DNA from: Lepidurus packardi | Lineage: Eukaryota > Arthropoda > Branchiopoda > Notostraca > Triopsidae | Direction: 5' to 3' | Length of the DNA: 64,000 nt | NCBI GenBank assembly: GCA_023053545.1 | Contig: JAKZAN010000118.1 | Location: 1-64,000 of the forward strand | In this document: piece by piece, positions 43,722 to 55,441 of the stretch | Position numbering within the stretch: the first letter of the stretch is position 1 | Layout: each line of letters starts with the position of its first letter | The notes under the pieces: generated by a model | What the model saw: only the letters and a program-made list of their open reading frames with translations | What the model was told of the DNA's origin: nothing | The model's database searches: none | Position numbers and translations under genes: made by a program

Positions 43722-43947
43722 GAGGTGTTATCCAGTTAATGTGTTATAAAAGACTAATGTTATACTGGGCATGTGTTTTACTTAATTGACTCCAGCAAAC
43801 AGTTAATCGTCCTCTGCTGTAACTCTATTTTAATACTAAAATTAATCACCATGTTAAAGCACTCTCACTATTGTTGTTTATTGCCTCCCCTCCAACTCTA
43901 ACTTAATCGATATTCGCACTTACATACAAAATAACTATCATTATACC

Positions 43948-44769
43948 ATGAGAAGGAACGCCTCCGCCAGAGTCATCCAACAAAACGCCAATAACAATAA
44001 CCCCCCTCCTCTCCCACACTTCATCAAGGAAGGTGAACGCGACTACAAACGCACTGTCTACCTCAACTAAGAGACCAGCCTCAACAAAAAATAAAAATGC
44101 ACTACTTTCCACAGTCCCTACAAGAACGGGAAGAAGAACCAAGACTACTACAACCCAACATTCCTCAGCAGCGACCTCTTCTATCCAGTTGATTATTCCC
44201 ACAATAATCCCAATCCTGACACTAAACCGAAATCCTCCATCAAACCCTCTGTCAACGATATCAAGAAAAAATAACTATGGGAGCAAAGGATGGGCCTGAG
44301 TCCTAGCCATAGCGAGTCCAAGCTTAGGAAACTTGAACCCCAGCCTACTCTCCTCCCCAAACAACAGCATCTCAGACAAGTCTCGAATAATGAGCTCCTC
44401 TAGAAAGAGCTAAATGTACTGCGAACAGTGACAAAATAAAGGAGTCAATCGCGAGTAAAGGAGCGACAGGAACAGAGTAAGCATCAACAGGGTTAGTCTG
44501 TAACCCCAGTTTATTTGCAGAAAGAATAGCCACAGAACAATAACATGATCAACCATCGTAGACACCTGATCGAACACCTCAAGCAAGCTCTGAACTATAA
44601 GAACGCGCAATAGCAGAGGAGGAAAGAGTAGAAACAGACAGAGAAAAGATTAATGGATGCTGAGAACCAGCGTTTCCAGGCAATGGTGGTGAAAGAACAT
44701 CAGAACCAAAGGGAAAGAGTACGACTTTTGAGCGAAGTTTACAACTAGCAAATTAAACAAAGGTGGTGA
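43948..44769 (+). CDS. Orphan basic Gln-rich protein, 273 aa
   Basis: Single exon, ATG 43948 to TGA 44767-44769. About 18% of residues are Gln, many coded by TAA/TAG. The N-terminal 130 residues contain Asn/Pro/Tyr/Lys-rich segments (HFIKEGERDYKRTVYLNQE, YYNPTFLSSDLFYPVDY). The C-terminal about 75 residues are a continuous charged helix (RRHLIEHLKQALNYKNAQQQ, EKRLMDAENQRFQAMVVKEH). The pattern of short motifs plus a basic helix recalls small ciliary microtubule-associated proteins, but I recognise no family. It is convergent with the ANKRD13-like gene, 107 bases away. Confidence 0.7.
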
Positions 44770-44876
44770 TAGAAACAAGGATTTAATATGTGTGTGTGTG
44801 TGAACAGGACGGTTTTATGAGTTTAAATGAATGTATACAAAACTTGAGGTTTGGGAAAAATTAAGATTTAGAATCA

Positions 44877-46914
44877 TCACATGTAGAAGTTCGCGAGCAG
44901 CAGTCTCTTCTTCTAACGCTCAAGAGTCTTCTGGGACTACTGACGCGAACAGTAGTTCAGACTTAAAGGAACCTCTAGAAGTTGCTAAACTGACTTGCTT
45001 GCTTCTAATTTCTTGAAACTCCTGAACTCCACGTCTGCATACAGGAAAGCATAGTCCAGAGGAACTTGGCACTTCAAAGGGAAACCTCCCAGTAATACTT
45101 CTCTCACTCTCTCGTCGCTGAGAAACCCGCTCAGTTTGCCCATTATCTCGTTACCGAAACCCAGTGTCTGAAATAGTTCCACTATATCCCCAAATGGTAA
45201 GGGATACTATTGAGTCAGCCAAAGCATGAAGTCCATTTTCTTGTTCTTCTTTGTTTTATCATCGTTGGCAGGGATAACTGGTTGGTATGTGGAGTACTTT
45301 TCCCAGCATTATAGATAAGTGAAGTCGCTTTTCGGGTCTCCCCTTTCTCCGATACGTCTTTTTTTAGTTTTGGACTCGTAGTCTGTTTTTAGTTAGTACT
45401 TTACTGCTTCGAAGTCGCCAATAGGTTCCTGGACTATTCTGCCCATGAAGGTCCGAAACTCTGTGAGCGTAACACTCTTGATCTCTGGGTCGACTCGCAC
45501 CAACTAAGAATACATGAGATCTTTGATTATGAGTTTCATCTCCTCTTATCCCAACTCTTCCAACATGCTAGTATATGTCTGCTTGCTCATATTGCAGCTA
45601 ACAAGAGGAAAGTCCTTATAGAGTTTGGATGTCTCTGATCCTATATTGGGAGGGTTGAAGTATAGGCGCATGTCTCTTCTTTTGCATGTAAAGTTCTCAT
45701 AACCCACCAATGTACTATCCATACGTAGGCTGTTTTTGTACTTGTAGATTCTGATCGTATCATTAGGTGTCAGCCTGTTGATAAGAGGTAAGAAACTATC
45801 GATCTTGATATCAATTTAGACTTAGAAATCAGGCATCTTAGCGAGAGCGTTAGTGATCTTGTCAGCTTTGGCCTTGAGTCCTGCTCTCTTGCCCAAGTAG
45901 GAGGCTCGGAAAATATGTACTATGAGGGGGATGTTTTTCTGTACTAATCAGTCATAAACAGCATTCCATTAAATTATTAGAGTGATTGTTTACGTAGTAG
46001 ATGGCTTCTTGGAGGGGTGTCCATCCGGAAGGACCTTTGAACTTTAGCTTGACGCCCGGACTGTACAGGATACTCTTTGTGAACTAGAGGAAACAAGTCT
46101 AGTTTGTGATGGTAAGAACAGTTGCCAGGTAGGCTGGACGCGCACCGATTGAGTCCGGACTGTTCTTTTGCTCGATGGTCATCTTCCGAAAGATATACAT
46201 GGCTCTCTATAGGTCAGGTTGTGACGCTAAGAGACTTTTTGAGAACTCGTTATTTGTTATCTCGACTTTAGAATAAGGGTTCGTTGGTTGCAGCACGATA
46301 CTATCCACTATATCTTCAGGTTCGTCTTCGAGGATGTCAAGTTTAGCATAGAACGAACTGGTAAACCTGCTTACAATAAAATGAGGAGGACATGAAACAG
46401 GACTATTAAGTAGGTGCTTATTCACCTATCGACTGATTTTGTCGATATTGCAATGATCGGAATTGGTGTTAGTGAGGTGAGGAGCCTTGGCAAGGATGTC
46501 ATTAGCTTCATCCATGAGGCTGTCCTCATAGTCTACGTCACTCTCAATATATCCTTAGATCAGGATATTTGTTCTGAAGCTTAGATCATTAGAGATAATA
46601 TCAACGGAGGAATTAGTTTTTCGTATGGTGGGTGCCTGACTAGGCTGATTTCCTGACTGTTGAGCCTGGAAACAGTGCTTAGATATGGAAGGGAGTTCTA
46701 GTTATGACGAGAATAATTATGAGAGGTTGTTGGAGTTTTAAGAAAGGATGTGGAATGACGATTCTCGATTGACTTCAGGAGGATGCTAGCAATTCGAGGA
46801 TTAGTGGAAGGGCAGTGGCTTATTTTGTCGGTTGGGTTGCTTGGCGAGAATAGGGGGTGGAATGGGGGGCTTGTGATTAAAGGAGGCAGGTTTTTTACCA
46901 AAGCAACAAAACAT
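44877..46914 (-). CDS. ANKRD13-like ankyrin-repeat protein (GPCR-chaperone domain)
   Basis: Two exons on the minus strand (46914-45994, 45938-44877; intron 55 nt) give 660 aa. The N-terminus MFCCFGKKP is Cys-rich and may be lipidated. Residues about 245-307 contain ankyrin-type repeats (ARPAYLATVLTITNQTC, GPSGWTPLQEAIYY). After the splice, KRAGLKAKADKITNALAKMP, then DFQVQIDIKIDSFLPLINRL, TPNDTIRIYKYKNSLRMDST and LVGYENFTCKR follow the GPCR-chaperone (ANKRD13) domain closely. ANKRD13 proteins bind ubiquitinated membrane cargo and act in endocytosis and ER quality control. No C-terminal UIM was identified. An in-frame upstream ATG exists at 47010, but 46914 gives the cleaner N-terminus. Confidence 0.85.
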
Positions 46915-47559
46915 TGTAGTTTTCCGATGGGTTCCTTTTCTGGGGTTTTCTATTTTATGATGTATTGTTTTAAGGAAACAACTTCTAGATTCGATTGCTC
47001 GGATTCTCATGCATTTTGAGTGTGAAACTCATGTTTTGCTAGGGCAACAGTTTTATCAAATGGATACTTTATTGGGGAGTTTACTACCCCAACATTGAGG
47101 CCTAAAATTAGTGGGTAAGCTCATGCTAAGTTAACACGCTAGATCTATGGTTAGAATTACGACGGAGTCCCAGGGAATTTATATTGAGATGGTAGATTGA
47201 AGTTGTTTCCGTCAACCTGATTAACTACATCTAGTCACCAAGACCTCAAAAAGGGTATTGATGATACGATTCCTCAGATAGTTTCCACACACACAATCCT
47301 ATTTCGTTAAGGATGCATCTGAGATGGGCGTAGGGAGATGCTAAAACAAAAAATTAATAGTAAAGCATAAAAAGTTAAAAATCCAAAAGCTATTGAGTTG
47401 TTATAAGCTTACAACCCCATGAGCCAGACTTCTCCGTATTATGGTCTTAGATAATATGAAATTTCCCATGTTCTTTACAGTCGGTAATAATAAAATCATA
47501 ATAACAAAAACTACTGCACAGTCAATACAAAACCTACCCCTTTTAGAACTCAGCACATT
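46915..47559. other. Intergenic between divergent genes
   Basis: About 645 AT-rich bases between the ANKRD13-like and UBE2S starts. No coding or RNA feature was recognised. Confidence 0.45.
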
Positions 47560-48416
47560 ATGGTAACCCCCAACCATCATCACATCTCATTCGCTTCTCA
47601 CTTACCATTACTCTAGGATACCGTCAACCCCAAAGTCGCCATGGTCATCGGAAAACAGCTTCAAGAATGTTCCAAGAAATCCCCTGATGGTACCACCCAT
47701 CGTCTCAATATTGTTTCATCCATCCTCCAAATATTAGGTGTACGCGTCATTATCAACGAGCAAAATCTGCTAGATGTCCAAGCCGACATCATGGGCCCTA
47801 TTGATACCCCCTACGAAGGTGGTGTTTTCAGATGCAAGTTGTCTATCGAGCATGACTTCCCCAACAATCCCCCCAAAGGTATATTGATTATGACATCACA
47901 CCCTCCCTACTTTCGCTGCTCAGGTTACTTTTTGACTAAGATCTTCCACCCCAACGTAAGCGAGAAGGGAGAAATCTGTGTGAACACTCTAAAGAAAGAC
48001 TGGAACCCCCAAGCCTGGTCCCTCTTTCACATATTCGAAGTAACTGCAACATTTTATCCAATGTCTCGGTCGCCTGCTACAATACCTAGGTTATTAAATG
48101 TCTGCTGATCGTGCCGTTCCCTGAAAGTGCCCTGAACGAAGAGGCGGGCAAGGAATTCATGGAAGACTACAAGACGTACTTTAAGCATGCAAAACTACTG
48201 ACGGAGCTTCATGCGATGCCTAAATAATTAAAAAGCTTGGAAAACGTAAGCTAACAAACATATAGGCCAAAACTAACAAACCATTAATTGTACGGCGTGT
48301 AGAAGAACAAGTAACAGGTAGCCGAAGAGTAGAACACGAAGGATAGCAAGAACTTGGAAACCAAGGGCGGCGTGAAGAAGGAGAACGACAAGAAGAAGTG
48401 GCTCAAGAGGATCTGA
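47560..48416 (+). CDS. UBE2S: Ubiquitin-conjugating enzyme E2 S
   Basis: Six exons: 47560-47562, 47617-47689, 47738-47878, 47924-48039, 48090-48245 and 48303-48416, giving 200 aa. Introns are 45-57 nt. The first exon would be only the ATG. Splicing adds [20 protein letters not shown], which aligns with the UBE2S N-terminus; otherwise translation starts at 47641 and loses the first helix. The E2 core has [43 protein letters not shown] with the active Cys near residue 91, LKKDWNP, and [20 protein letters not shown] Lys-rich tail ends KKKWLKRI, like the APC/C-binding tail of UBE2S. UBE2S extends Lys11-linked ubiquitin chains with the APC/C in mitosis. Confidence 0.9.
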
Positions 48417-48962
48417 GAAGCCAAGTCGAACGGATTCTATCGAATTTAACATCTTTACTTAAACCCATATATTCATTGTATACAAGTACACCAATCCTTC
48501 GAACTATCCATATAATGCATGCCCTGGACAGAATAGTGTTAGGCAGCTTGAGGGACGGTTTGGAGCATTTAGGGAGGAATATCCTAACAAACCTCAAAGC
48601 CTGCAGATTTAAGAATACCTATATGTTCTGAATGAACTCTCAAAACTCATCCAACTTCAGGAATTTATGTTTAGGATGCTTATCTTAGTGCAGGTGTATG
48701 TATTGTTATACAGATGCTGGCAATGGTCTGGACTAAAACAACCACTTCTTGTACCCATGCCTGAATTACTGACTGGCCCCTTCTACCATAATATAACGAT
48801 AAAACACATAAAATCGTACAAACCTATTCCTAGAAACCTCATCACTAAAATCTAACATAAACACTCCCCATCTCTTACACGATAATCTTAATACAAATAT
48901 ACACTCCAATACTCAAACACAACCAGCACACAACACAACATCACATAACATAATCAACCCTC
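48417..48962. other. Intergenic
   Basis: About 545 AT-rich bases between two plus-strand genes; only chance open frames. It is presumed to hold the UBE2S 3' end and the next promoter. Confidence 0.45.
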
Positions 48963-50251
48963 ATGGCTACCACTCTCGAGGCCTTGCCTCCACTGTAACC
49001 ACCCACTAATCCAACCAGTCCTATCACTGTAGTCACACCGTCTTCGGCGAGGAACAGTTCGCATGGGAGCTCCTCGAATGCGAGGTGCTCATGGAAGTGT
49101 GTCCCCAGGTCGACGGCAGGGACATCGCCAAACTCCTCTCCCTCTACATGGTACGTACCTGCCCACAATGCATATGCCTCTGTCAATACTGCATCACACA
49201 AACTATAAACACCCTTAGAATGTGGTTTTCTTCCTTGCATCTATTCCTATTTAACTATCTTTCCTTTTTGTTAGTAGTTTTTCCTCTGCTTTTGTTAATC
49301 TTACTTTTGATGAGCGATCTTACTTGTAGAGAGGAGTGGAGAAGTTGAACTCGATTCAGGATAGGAGAGAGAGTTTCTTCAAGAACAGAGTCACTTCTCT
49401 CATGATGAAGCCCAACGTCGTCAAATCTCTCAGCAGCCCTCCCAAACAGAAAGAGTCCATGCAGAGTCCCCAGCGGCAGGACCCTAATAACAACCCCAAT
49501 AAGAAATAGGAAATGCCGCCTGTCAGCAGCGACAACCTCAGCTCGCTAGAAGTGTCGCCCAAGACGCCCGGCACGAATTAGTCAGGCAGGCTGGTGGAAG
49601 TCAACCCTGATCTATACGTAACTGCTAAACAATAATCATAATTACTCCAATGACTTTAATCGAAATGCATTTGTACAGAATGACCTCATGAAAAAGAGAA
49701 AGTAAATGGAGATGCGCATCACCTATCAGTCTGAAGAACACACTCCTGAGGCTATGAGCAAACTGGTTTCCCAACACCATGCCAAGGCCAGCACCCTTCA
49801 GAGCAAAATCGAAGAACTCAAGACCGAACAGTCTCGAAGGCTCGAGAATCGCATCCGCTAGCGTAAGATGAAGACCTTGTCTGCACGTTCCACTAGCGAG
49901 CACAAAGCAGGTAGTCCTACAGAAGCTAAATAGAGCATGAAGAAGAAAATTCAGGCCATCGAAGTCATCAAGGAGGAGGACACAGAGGAACACTTTAGTC
50001 AAAACCTAGTGGTCAATAGTAGTGGGCTCAACGGACATCACTCGACTAAAAAGAATTGGAATAGGAGACTGAGCAGAAAATACAGTTTAGAGTTGCTGCC
50101 ATCAACGGCCTCGAAGAAAGGGGCGGATGTGGGGGAGAGCAGCGGGGAGTCGCCAAACAATGAGATATTTATGCTGCAAGAGGAGATGAAGACTCCAAAA
50201 CGGCGAAGGAGTTTCCAATTCAACTCGCCGAAATAAATAAAACTTATCTGA
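48963..50251 (+). CDS. Orphan protein, 336 aa, multi-exon
   Basis: Four exons (48963-48994, 49033-49150, 49330-49617, 49679-50251) give 336 aa. Introns are 38, 179 and 61 nt. The spliced N-terminus is structured (HTVFGEEQFAWELLECEVLM, DGRDIAKLLSLYMRGVEKLN). The middle is Ser/Pro/Asn-rich. A coiled-coil helix follows (SEEHTPEAMSKLVSQHHAKA, KASTLQSKIEELKTEQSRR), then a basic Ser-rich tail. Splice sites were chosen because the GT-AG joins restore a single open frame of consistent codon use. The final Gln TAA is followed by four codons and TGA 50249-50251. I recognise no family. Confidence 0.68.
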
Positions 50252-50427
50252 GTGGGAAGCAGTTCGAAGTCAAACCGGAGCTGTCGGCTGCTATTCTAGT
50301 CGCTAAATTTATATCTTGTCATTCTGTACATTAAAAAGCACAATCACGGACTTTGGCTTAAGCGGAGTGGCTACTCCACTCCCAAAACAATGTGTAGATT
50401 AGATATTTTAGAAATCACCCTTATTCC

Positions 50428-53025
50428 TCACCTGTGTTAGCTTGGGTTCTACTTGCGTTTTTTGCTGAAGAACGGCACTTCTGATCCCGAGGTCACCCTC
50501 ATTGTGTGTCCTTGTTCTAGCTGTTTCAGATTAATCACCTTACTTGTGGCATCCATAAAACTGATCCTCTTCTTCAGTTCTGCAACCAGCTGCTTCTCCT
50601 TCTTGATCTCCTCCTTTATGTCGAGATAGGCTTTGTGCATGATCTTGATAGCCTCGATGTCTTCTGGTCGGGAAGGCCGTCTCTCATAGAGGTACTGCAA
50701 CTACTCGTAATCCTTCTTCAAGAGCTGCATGGCATAGACGTGCTTTTGTTGCAGGTCCTCTATTTCGATCCTTAGGGTATCTTCATATTTCTTCATCTCC
50801 TGTAGATTCTGGTTTATTCGGTGCTTACACGTCTCTAGCAGATGCTCTTCCTTTTTGGAATGGATGTCTTTGAGCTGCACGATATCTGCTTCGAGTCTGC
50901 TGATGGTGGTTTCCAGCTCATTTCGTATTTGCTATTTCTGAATTTCAGCCTGTTCAACGAGTTCCTTTGCTTTCTAAACCTCCCTTTCGTCCAGGTAGTG
51001 TAGTTCTGTCAGCCCTTCAATCTTTCTTTTGGCTTCTGCCTGGGCATCATTCAGCTTCTTCTGCACTTTCTGGGTCAATCCTTGTTCATCCACAATCTTT
51101 TTCTCTAGCAACTTGACCTTCCGCTCGTACTCCATCTGCTTCTGCCTGACCTGCAGCACGTTCTCCCTCTTGATTGAGTCTATTTCCTCATCGTAGGCGT
51201 TCTTCTGTCTGGCCAGGGAACTCACCCTTTCCTCTTGTAGCTTCGTCGTCATCTCTACCTTCTCCCGAGCATATTCTGTTTCCAAAGCATTGATTCTAAT
51301 CTCGTATTTGTTCACCAGGTCCTGTCTCTCACGATCCTTCTTATCCTCGAGGATTCCTACCTCGTATTTCTGCCTTTCGTTTAGCGCAGAGAAATAAATC
51401 TTGTACTACTCGTTCACTGTCTCAAACTTCTGGTCATAAAAACCCTTCAGACTGCTATATTGCACCTCCAGAAACTTATGCTCTTCCCGGATCCTCTCCT
51501 CCCGCTAGGCTGCTGCCTCCTGGAATTCCATCAGCTTGTTCTTCTCAACCGACACCTAATATTCCTTCTGATCCATCAGCCTTATCTGCAGACTCGTCAG
51601 AGCCTGTCGATTCTCATTTTCCATCCTCCGGATAGTTTCTTTCAGTTTTCTTTCACGCTGTTCGAAGTCCTTTTCCATGTGTTCTGTGGTTGCCTTCATC
51701 TCTCCCTTCAGATTCTTGATTTCGAAGTCAGAACTAGCATTAGTCCTGGCTAGCCTTTCTTCGAGGCTCCTCAACTGCTCTGTCAATTTCTATATGGTTT
51801 CTGTCTTTTCATTCTTCACTTCGATAAGTCCCACAATCCTTTCGTTCTGCACTTCTACTTTATTGCGAAGTGAGTCGATCTAAAGCTTGAGTCTCTTGAT
51901 CTCTTCATGAAAGTCTGCCTCCACTTTGTTGTTCTGCTCGACCCTGTCTTCAAAAGCATTGAGATGCTATTGTATTCTGGCATCGTGTTCTGCGATGAGC
52001 GAGTTTATCTTACCCTCGTACTGGTTGATGAGATCCCTCTAGGTCCTGTCTTTTTTGTCCAGAAGCATCCTTTTCTCCTGATCCCTTTCGTCTCGAGACT
52101 GTTTCAACTGTTTCTCATAGTTCGCCTTCATATCGCTCATCTCCTTATTGATTGCGTTGATGGAGTCTTGCTTCTCCTTCTGTGTCTCCGCTAGAAGTTT
52201 ATTCTTCTCTTGCTAGAGAGCATGTAACTGTGCATCTGCATTGATTTTCAAGCTATGTATTTGCCTGTTTAGACTGTTAATATCCTCGTTCAGGGTCTTG
52301 GTCTCCTTGGTCCTTTTGACTTCTAGTCTGGTGTACCTCTATTCGAGCTAGTTGGAGACGAGTCGCATTTCCTCTAGCTGCTTGTCGCAATCAGCGATGC
52401 TTGTCTTCTTAGTCTGCAACTAGGCTTCAAGATCTGCTCCTCTGTGCTCGAGCACCACCATCTGTTTGCGTTGGTCCTATACCTTCTTAGTCTTATCAGC
52501 TACTTCTGATTCTAGATTCTTGATCTTTTCTAAGTGCTTCTCCTGGTCTTCTTCGAGTTGTGACTTCTGGGTTAACAGTGTTTTTAGCTCTTACTTCATG
52601 TTCTTTAGTGTCACCTCGCTCTTTTTCTTTTCTAAAACTATGTCATCCAGGTTTTTGGATGTAGACTTGAGGTTATTCTGCAGTTGCTTGATCTCCATGT
52701 TTGCGGAGTCCAGACTTGATTTTAGAGTACTCGCCTACTTGATCTTTGCATTCAGCTGATTAGTTAATTCTTGGTTCCTATCCTTAAGCTGTTGTTTTTG
52801 TGATTCGTTTTCCTTGGTCGTGGTAGCGATATGTGATTGGAGACGCGCAGAGAGTGCGAGTGTATAGTTGGCATCTCCGAGAGCTGATATGAAGAGTTCG
52901 AGTTTTTCGATGTCTGCGATTTTCTGCTTGAGCTGTTGGACGATTTGAGTGTCGTTGGTCTGAGAACGAGGTAGGGCCAGGAATTCGAGGGCTGTCTTTC
53001 TATACTAGAGTAGGGTATCTTCCAT
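50428..53025 (-). CDS. Long coiled-coil protein, 865 aa
   Basis: One exon on the minus strand, ATG 53025-53023 to TGA 50430-50428. Almost the whole length (residues about 20-840) is heptad-rich alpha helix with Lys, Glu and Gln at exposed positions, for example QLKQKIADIEKLELFISALG, DKTKKVQDQRKQMVVLEHRG and EKDFEQRERKLKETIRRMEN. The short C-terminus (VTSGSEVPFFSKKRKQNPSQ) is not helical. No motor, kinase or zinc module is present. Ciliates have many such proteins in basal bodies, axonemes (CCDC/FAP types) and cortex; the sequence alone does not choose among them. Confidence 0.85.
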
Positions 53026-53136
53026 TCGCTGCTACTTTTTATTGTAGTCAAAAGTATGACTATAGCAGTTTAATTATGTGTAAGTGTGAGTTGGGTACTG
53101 CAGAACAATAACAATATACATAAGTTTGTGTGTAGG

Positions 53137-54030
53137 TCAGAGCTCATCATTGCGGGTCTCGTCGAACACGTTTCTGACTTCTTTTAAAAACGTCTCCCAA
53201 GAAGTCGACTCAGCCAACGTGTTGAAATCCCTGTAGTCTGCGTTGAAACGATATTCGGGGTAGTTTTATGCAGTTATCGTGATGGTTTCAGGCAAAGATT
53301 CGCCCTATTGTTTAGCCCGCACTGCCTTACCAATAGCTACGTTTCCGCCTAGCTTCATCATCCATCCCTTACCCCAGCCCGAACTCTCTGTATATGTATA
53401 CTCAGATTTGTCTGGATTCCAGCTAACAGGGACAGCACCATTGGAGTCAAGCTTTGCTGAGTCTGCTTTGGGAGGCTCTTCTCCCCAATGAAGAAGGATT
53501 TCATTATTCTTATAGTTGGAAGAATAGACGATCAAAGCATGTTCCCAAGTATTGACCTGGAACACTTTGATGGGGAATAGTGAAGACGGGTAGAGTGGAA
53601 TATGCACAAGATGTACGGGGAAGCGGAACAAAGGAATAAGGGCACTATAACGCTTATTGATCAGAACAGGCAGGAAGTGGTTCCCGACTTCACCTTTGAT
53701 GTTCATGATTCTCAGTCCAATCCAGTATTCGCCTTGATCCTTGGGTCCGTTATAGAGTTCACTTGTATCCTCGCTGGGTTTTCCATCGATTGTGTAGTCG
53801 ACTTGCACTTTTTCAGGAAGTGGAGTCAAGACGAGTTTGCGATTGCCTGTGAACTACATTGTGAAGGGGGCGTCTCCAGCGTAGGAGAGACTTATGGAGA
53901 GAGTGTTTCCAGCATGGTAAGAACAGTTAGCACGCATGAAACCAGTTCCTGCATCCTCGAGGTAGAGTTGTGCGTTGGCGGAGAAAGCACAGAGGAGGAT
54001 GAAGGAGAGTAGAATGGAGTGTCGGTTCAT
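53137..54030 (-). CDS. Secretory-pathway protein with signal peptide and C-terminal NDEL
   Basis: One exon on the minus strand of 297 aa. The N-terminus has a classical signal peptide (SILLSFILLCAFSANA with likely cleavage before QLYL). The mature part is beta-rich with few Cys: SYHAGNTLSISLSYAGDAPF, RKLVLTPLPEKVQVDY, WEHALIVYSSNYKNNEILLH and SGWGKGWMMKLGGNVAIG. The chain ends ETRNDEL followed by TGA. NDEL resembles the K/H/D-DEL ER-retrieval signal, so a lumenal ER location is inferred. No glycosidase, protease or chaperone motif was recognised. Confidence 0.75.
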
Positions 54031-54268
54031 GGTTTATATTAGGCTCTTGAATACAGGAACAGAGTATGAATATCTTATGCGTTTCTTTTGATCTGGGGGG
54101 ATTTATAATGATTGGTATGCAGTTCCCCCACTATTGATTAAACAGCTGTAGGATCCAGGCGGGACTGTCTGATCCATAGTCGTATATTAGTATCTAATCG
54201 CACATACAATTTAGAACAGCCAGAAAGACAGTCCGACTCTCCCAGCCCCACAACTCACACTACCCATC

Positions 54269-55267
54269 ATGAGCGGATAGATATTTGGTGCGGGTCGCAA
54301 CATCAAATGCTTCGACAAAATCAAAATTATGCACAAAGACACCAGTTTCCGACTCCACAACTTCGCTAACAATGTTTACGACATGGGTTCCGGAAACGAT
54401 ATGCTCAGCTGCCACAAGGGGCGCAACGAGACCGACTGGTTCGTGGTATCCTCGCCCAAGCCTTAAAACAACCACCCCACCCATGTTATCCAGGATAATG
54501 AAATCATAGTACTCACCCACATGCAGAACAAGAAAAACGTGCATGTTTGTGCTGACTTCGGCAGTCCCATTTCCAAACAAGCTGAAGTGTCGCTCTGCAA
54601 CCGAAGTGGGGCACCCGGCTGCTTGGAGGATCAACTCGTAGTGCATCTAGTGCTCCACGAGGATGAGTACTGGAGAGTTGGCGAGACATTCAGAATAATC
54701 TCTAAAAGCACTAACACAGCTATCTCCTGCCAGAAAAAGAAGCTACCCGACAGCAGCTAATGGGAAGTCTTCTGTCCCTTGGCTTCGAAGTAACAACCGC
54801 AACAATCTTCGGGGCAGTCGAACCAATAAGCTAATACAACAGAATCAAAAAACATAAATCCTAGTGGAGCCTCCACTCCCAACAAATCTCCTAGCTCAAA
54901 TGAGGCTGCAGAAAGTTATGATCTGTGGGTGATATGCGAGCATGAACCATTTATATACACTGCCCCTGTATCAAGCAAAGCATAGACGAATAAGAACAGA
55001 GACTAGCAAAGTGAATTGGAGCGTCTACGACAACAGAAAATCCATAGGCAGCAGAGTCTGGTGAAGCAAAACAACGCTTAAATGGGGGCACCTATTAGGA
55101 ATTCGAACACGAAGAGTCTAATTAGAAGCTACAATGCAGTGCTGGGTCAGATCGAATAGAAGAAGAAACCTTTCATGCAGAAGAGGAGCTGGTGGAAGAA
55201 GTATCTGTGTTGCTGCTTCTACAGGGACCCCGAGAGAGAGTTCTACCAAGAACTGATCGACCAATGA
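54269..55267 (+). CDS. MIR-domain protein with C-terminal Cys cluster
   Basis: Single exon of 332 aa with several TAA/TAG Gln. Residues about 15-170 match the MIR (mannosyltransferase/IP3R/RyR) beta-trefoil: DKIKIMHKDTSFRLHNFANN, ETDWFVV, VHLVLHEDEYWRVGETFRII and a repeat ending ISCQ. There is no signal peptide. A second WVICEHEPFIY strand occurs near 228 after a Gln/Ser linker, followed by a charged helix. Near the C-terminus the motif WWKKYLCCCFYRDPE looks like a palmitoylation site, suggesting membrane tethering on the cytosolic side. Most MIR proteins are ER-lumenal (SDF2, PMT) or IP3 receptors, so this architecture is unusual. Function unknown. Confidence 0.78.
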
Positions 55268-55441
55268 GGGTTAAACCGCGGCCCTACTCTAATTCCCGAT
55301 AGATCCTTGCATTTCTTGTCTAAATCTTAAATAAATTTTTCCTCATCATATCTGTTTGAGTCGTCTCGTAAACTGTTAGCATTGGGAGCAAACTGTAAAA
55401 AAGTTTCCTGAGGTTGTTCTAAAAATAAAGTGCTAGGATGA

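Noticed and set aside
44786..44802. Short GT dinucleotide run
   Set aside because: About eight GT units; an ordinary microsatellite between convergent genes.
52764..53051. Minus-strand frame at the start of the long coiled-coil gene
   Set aside because: Out of frame with the 865-aa coiled coil, which has its own ATG at 53025 and continuous heptads.
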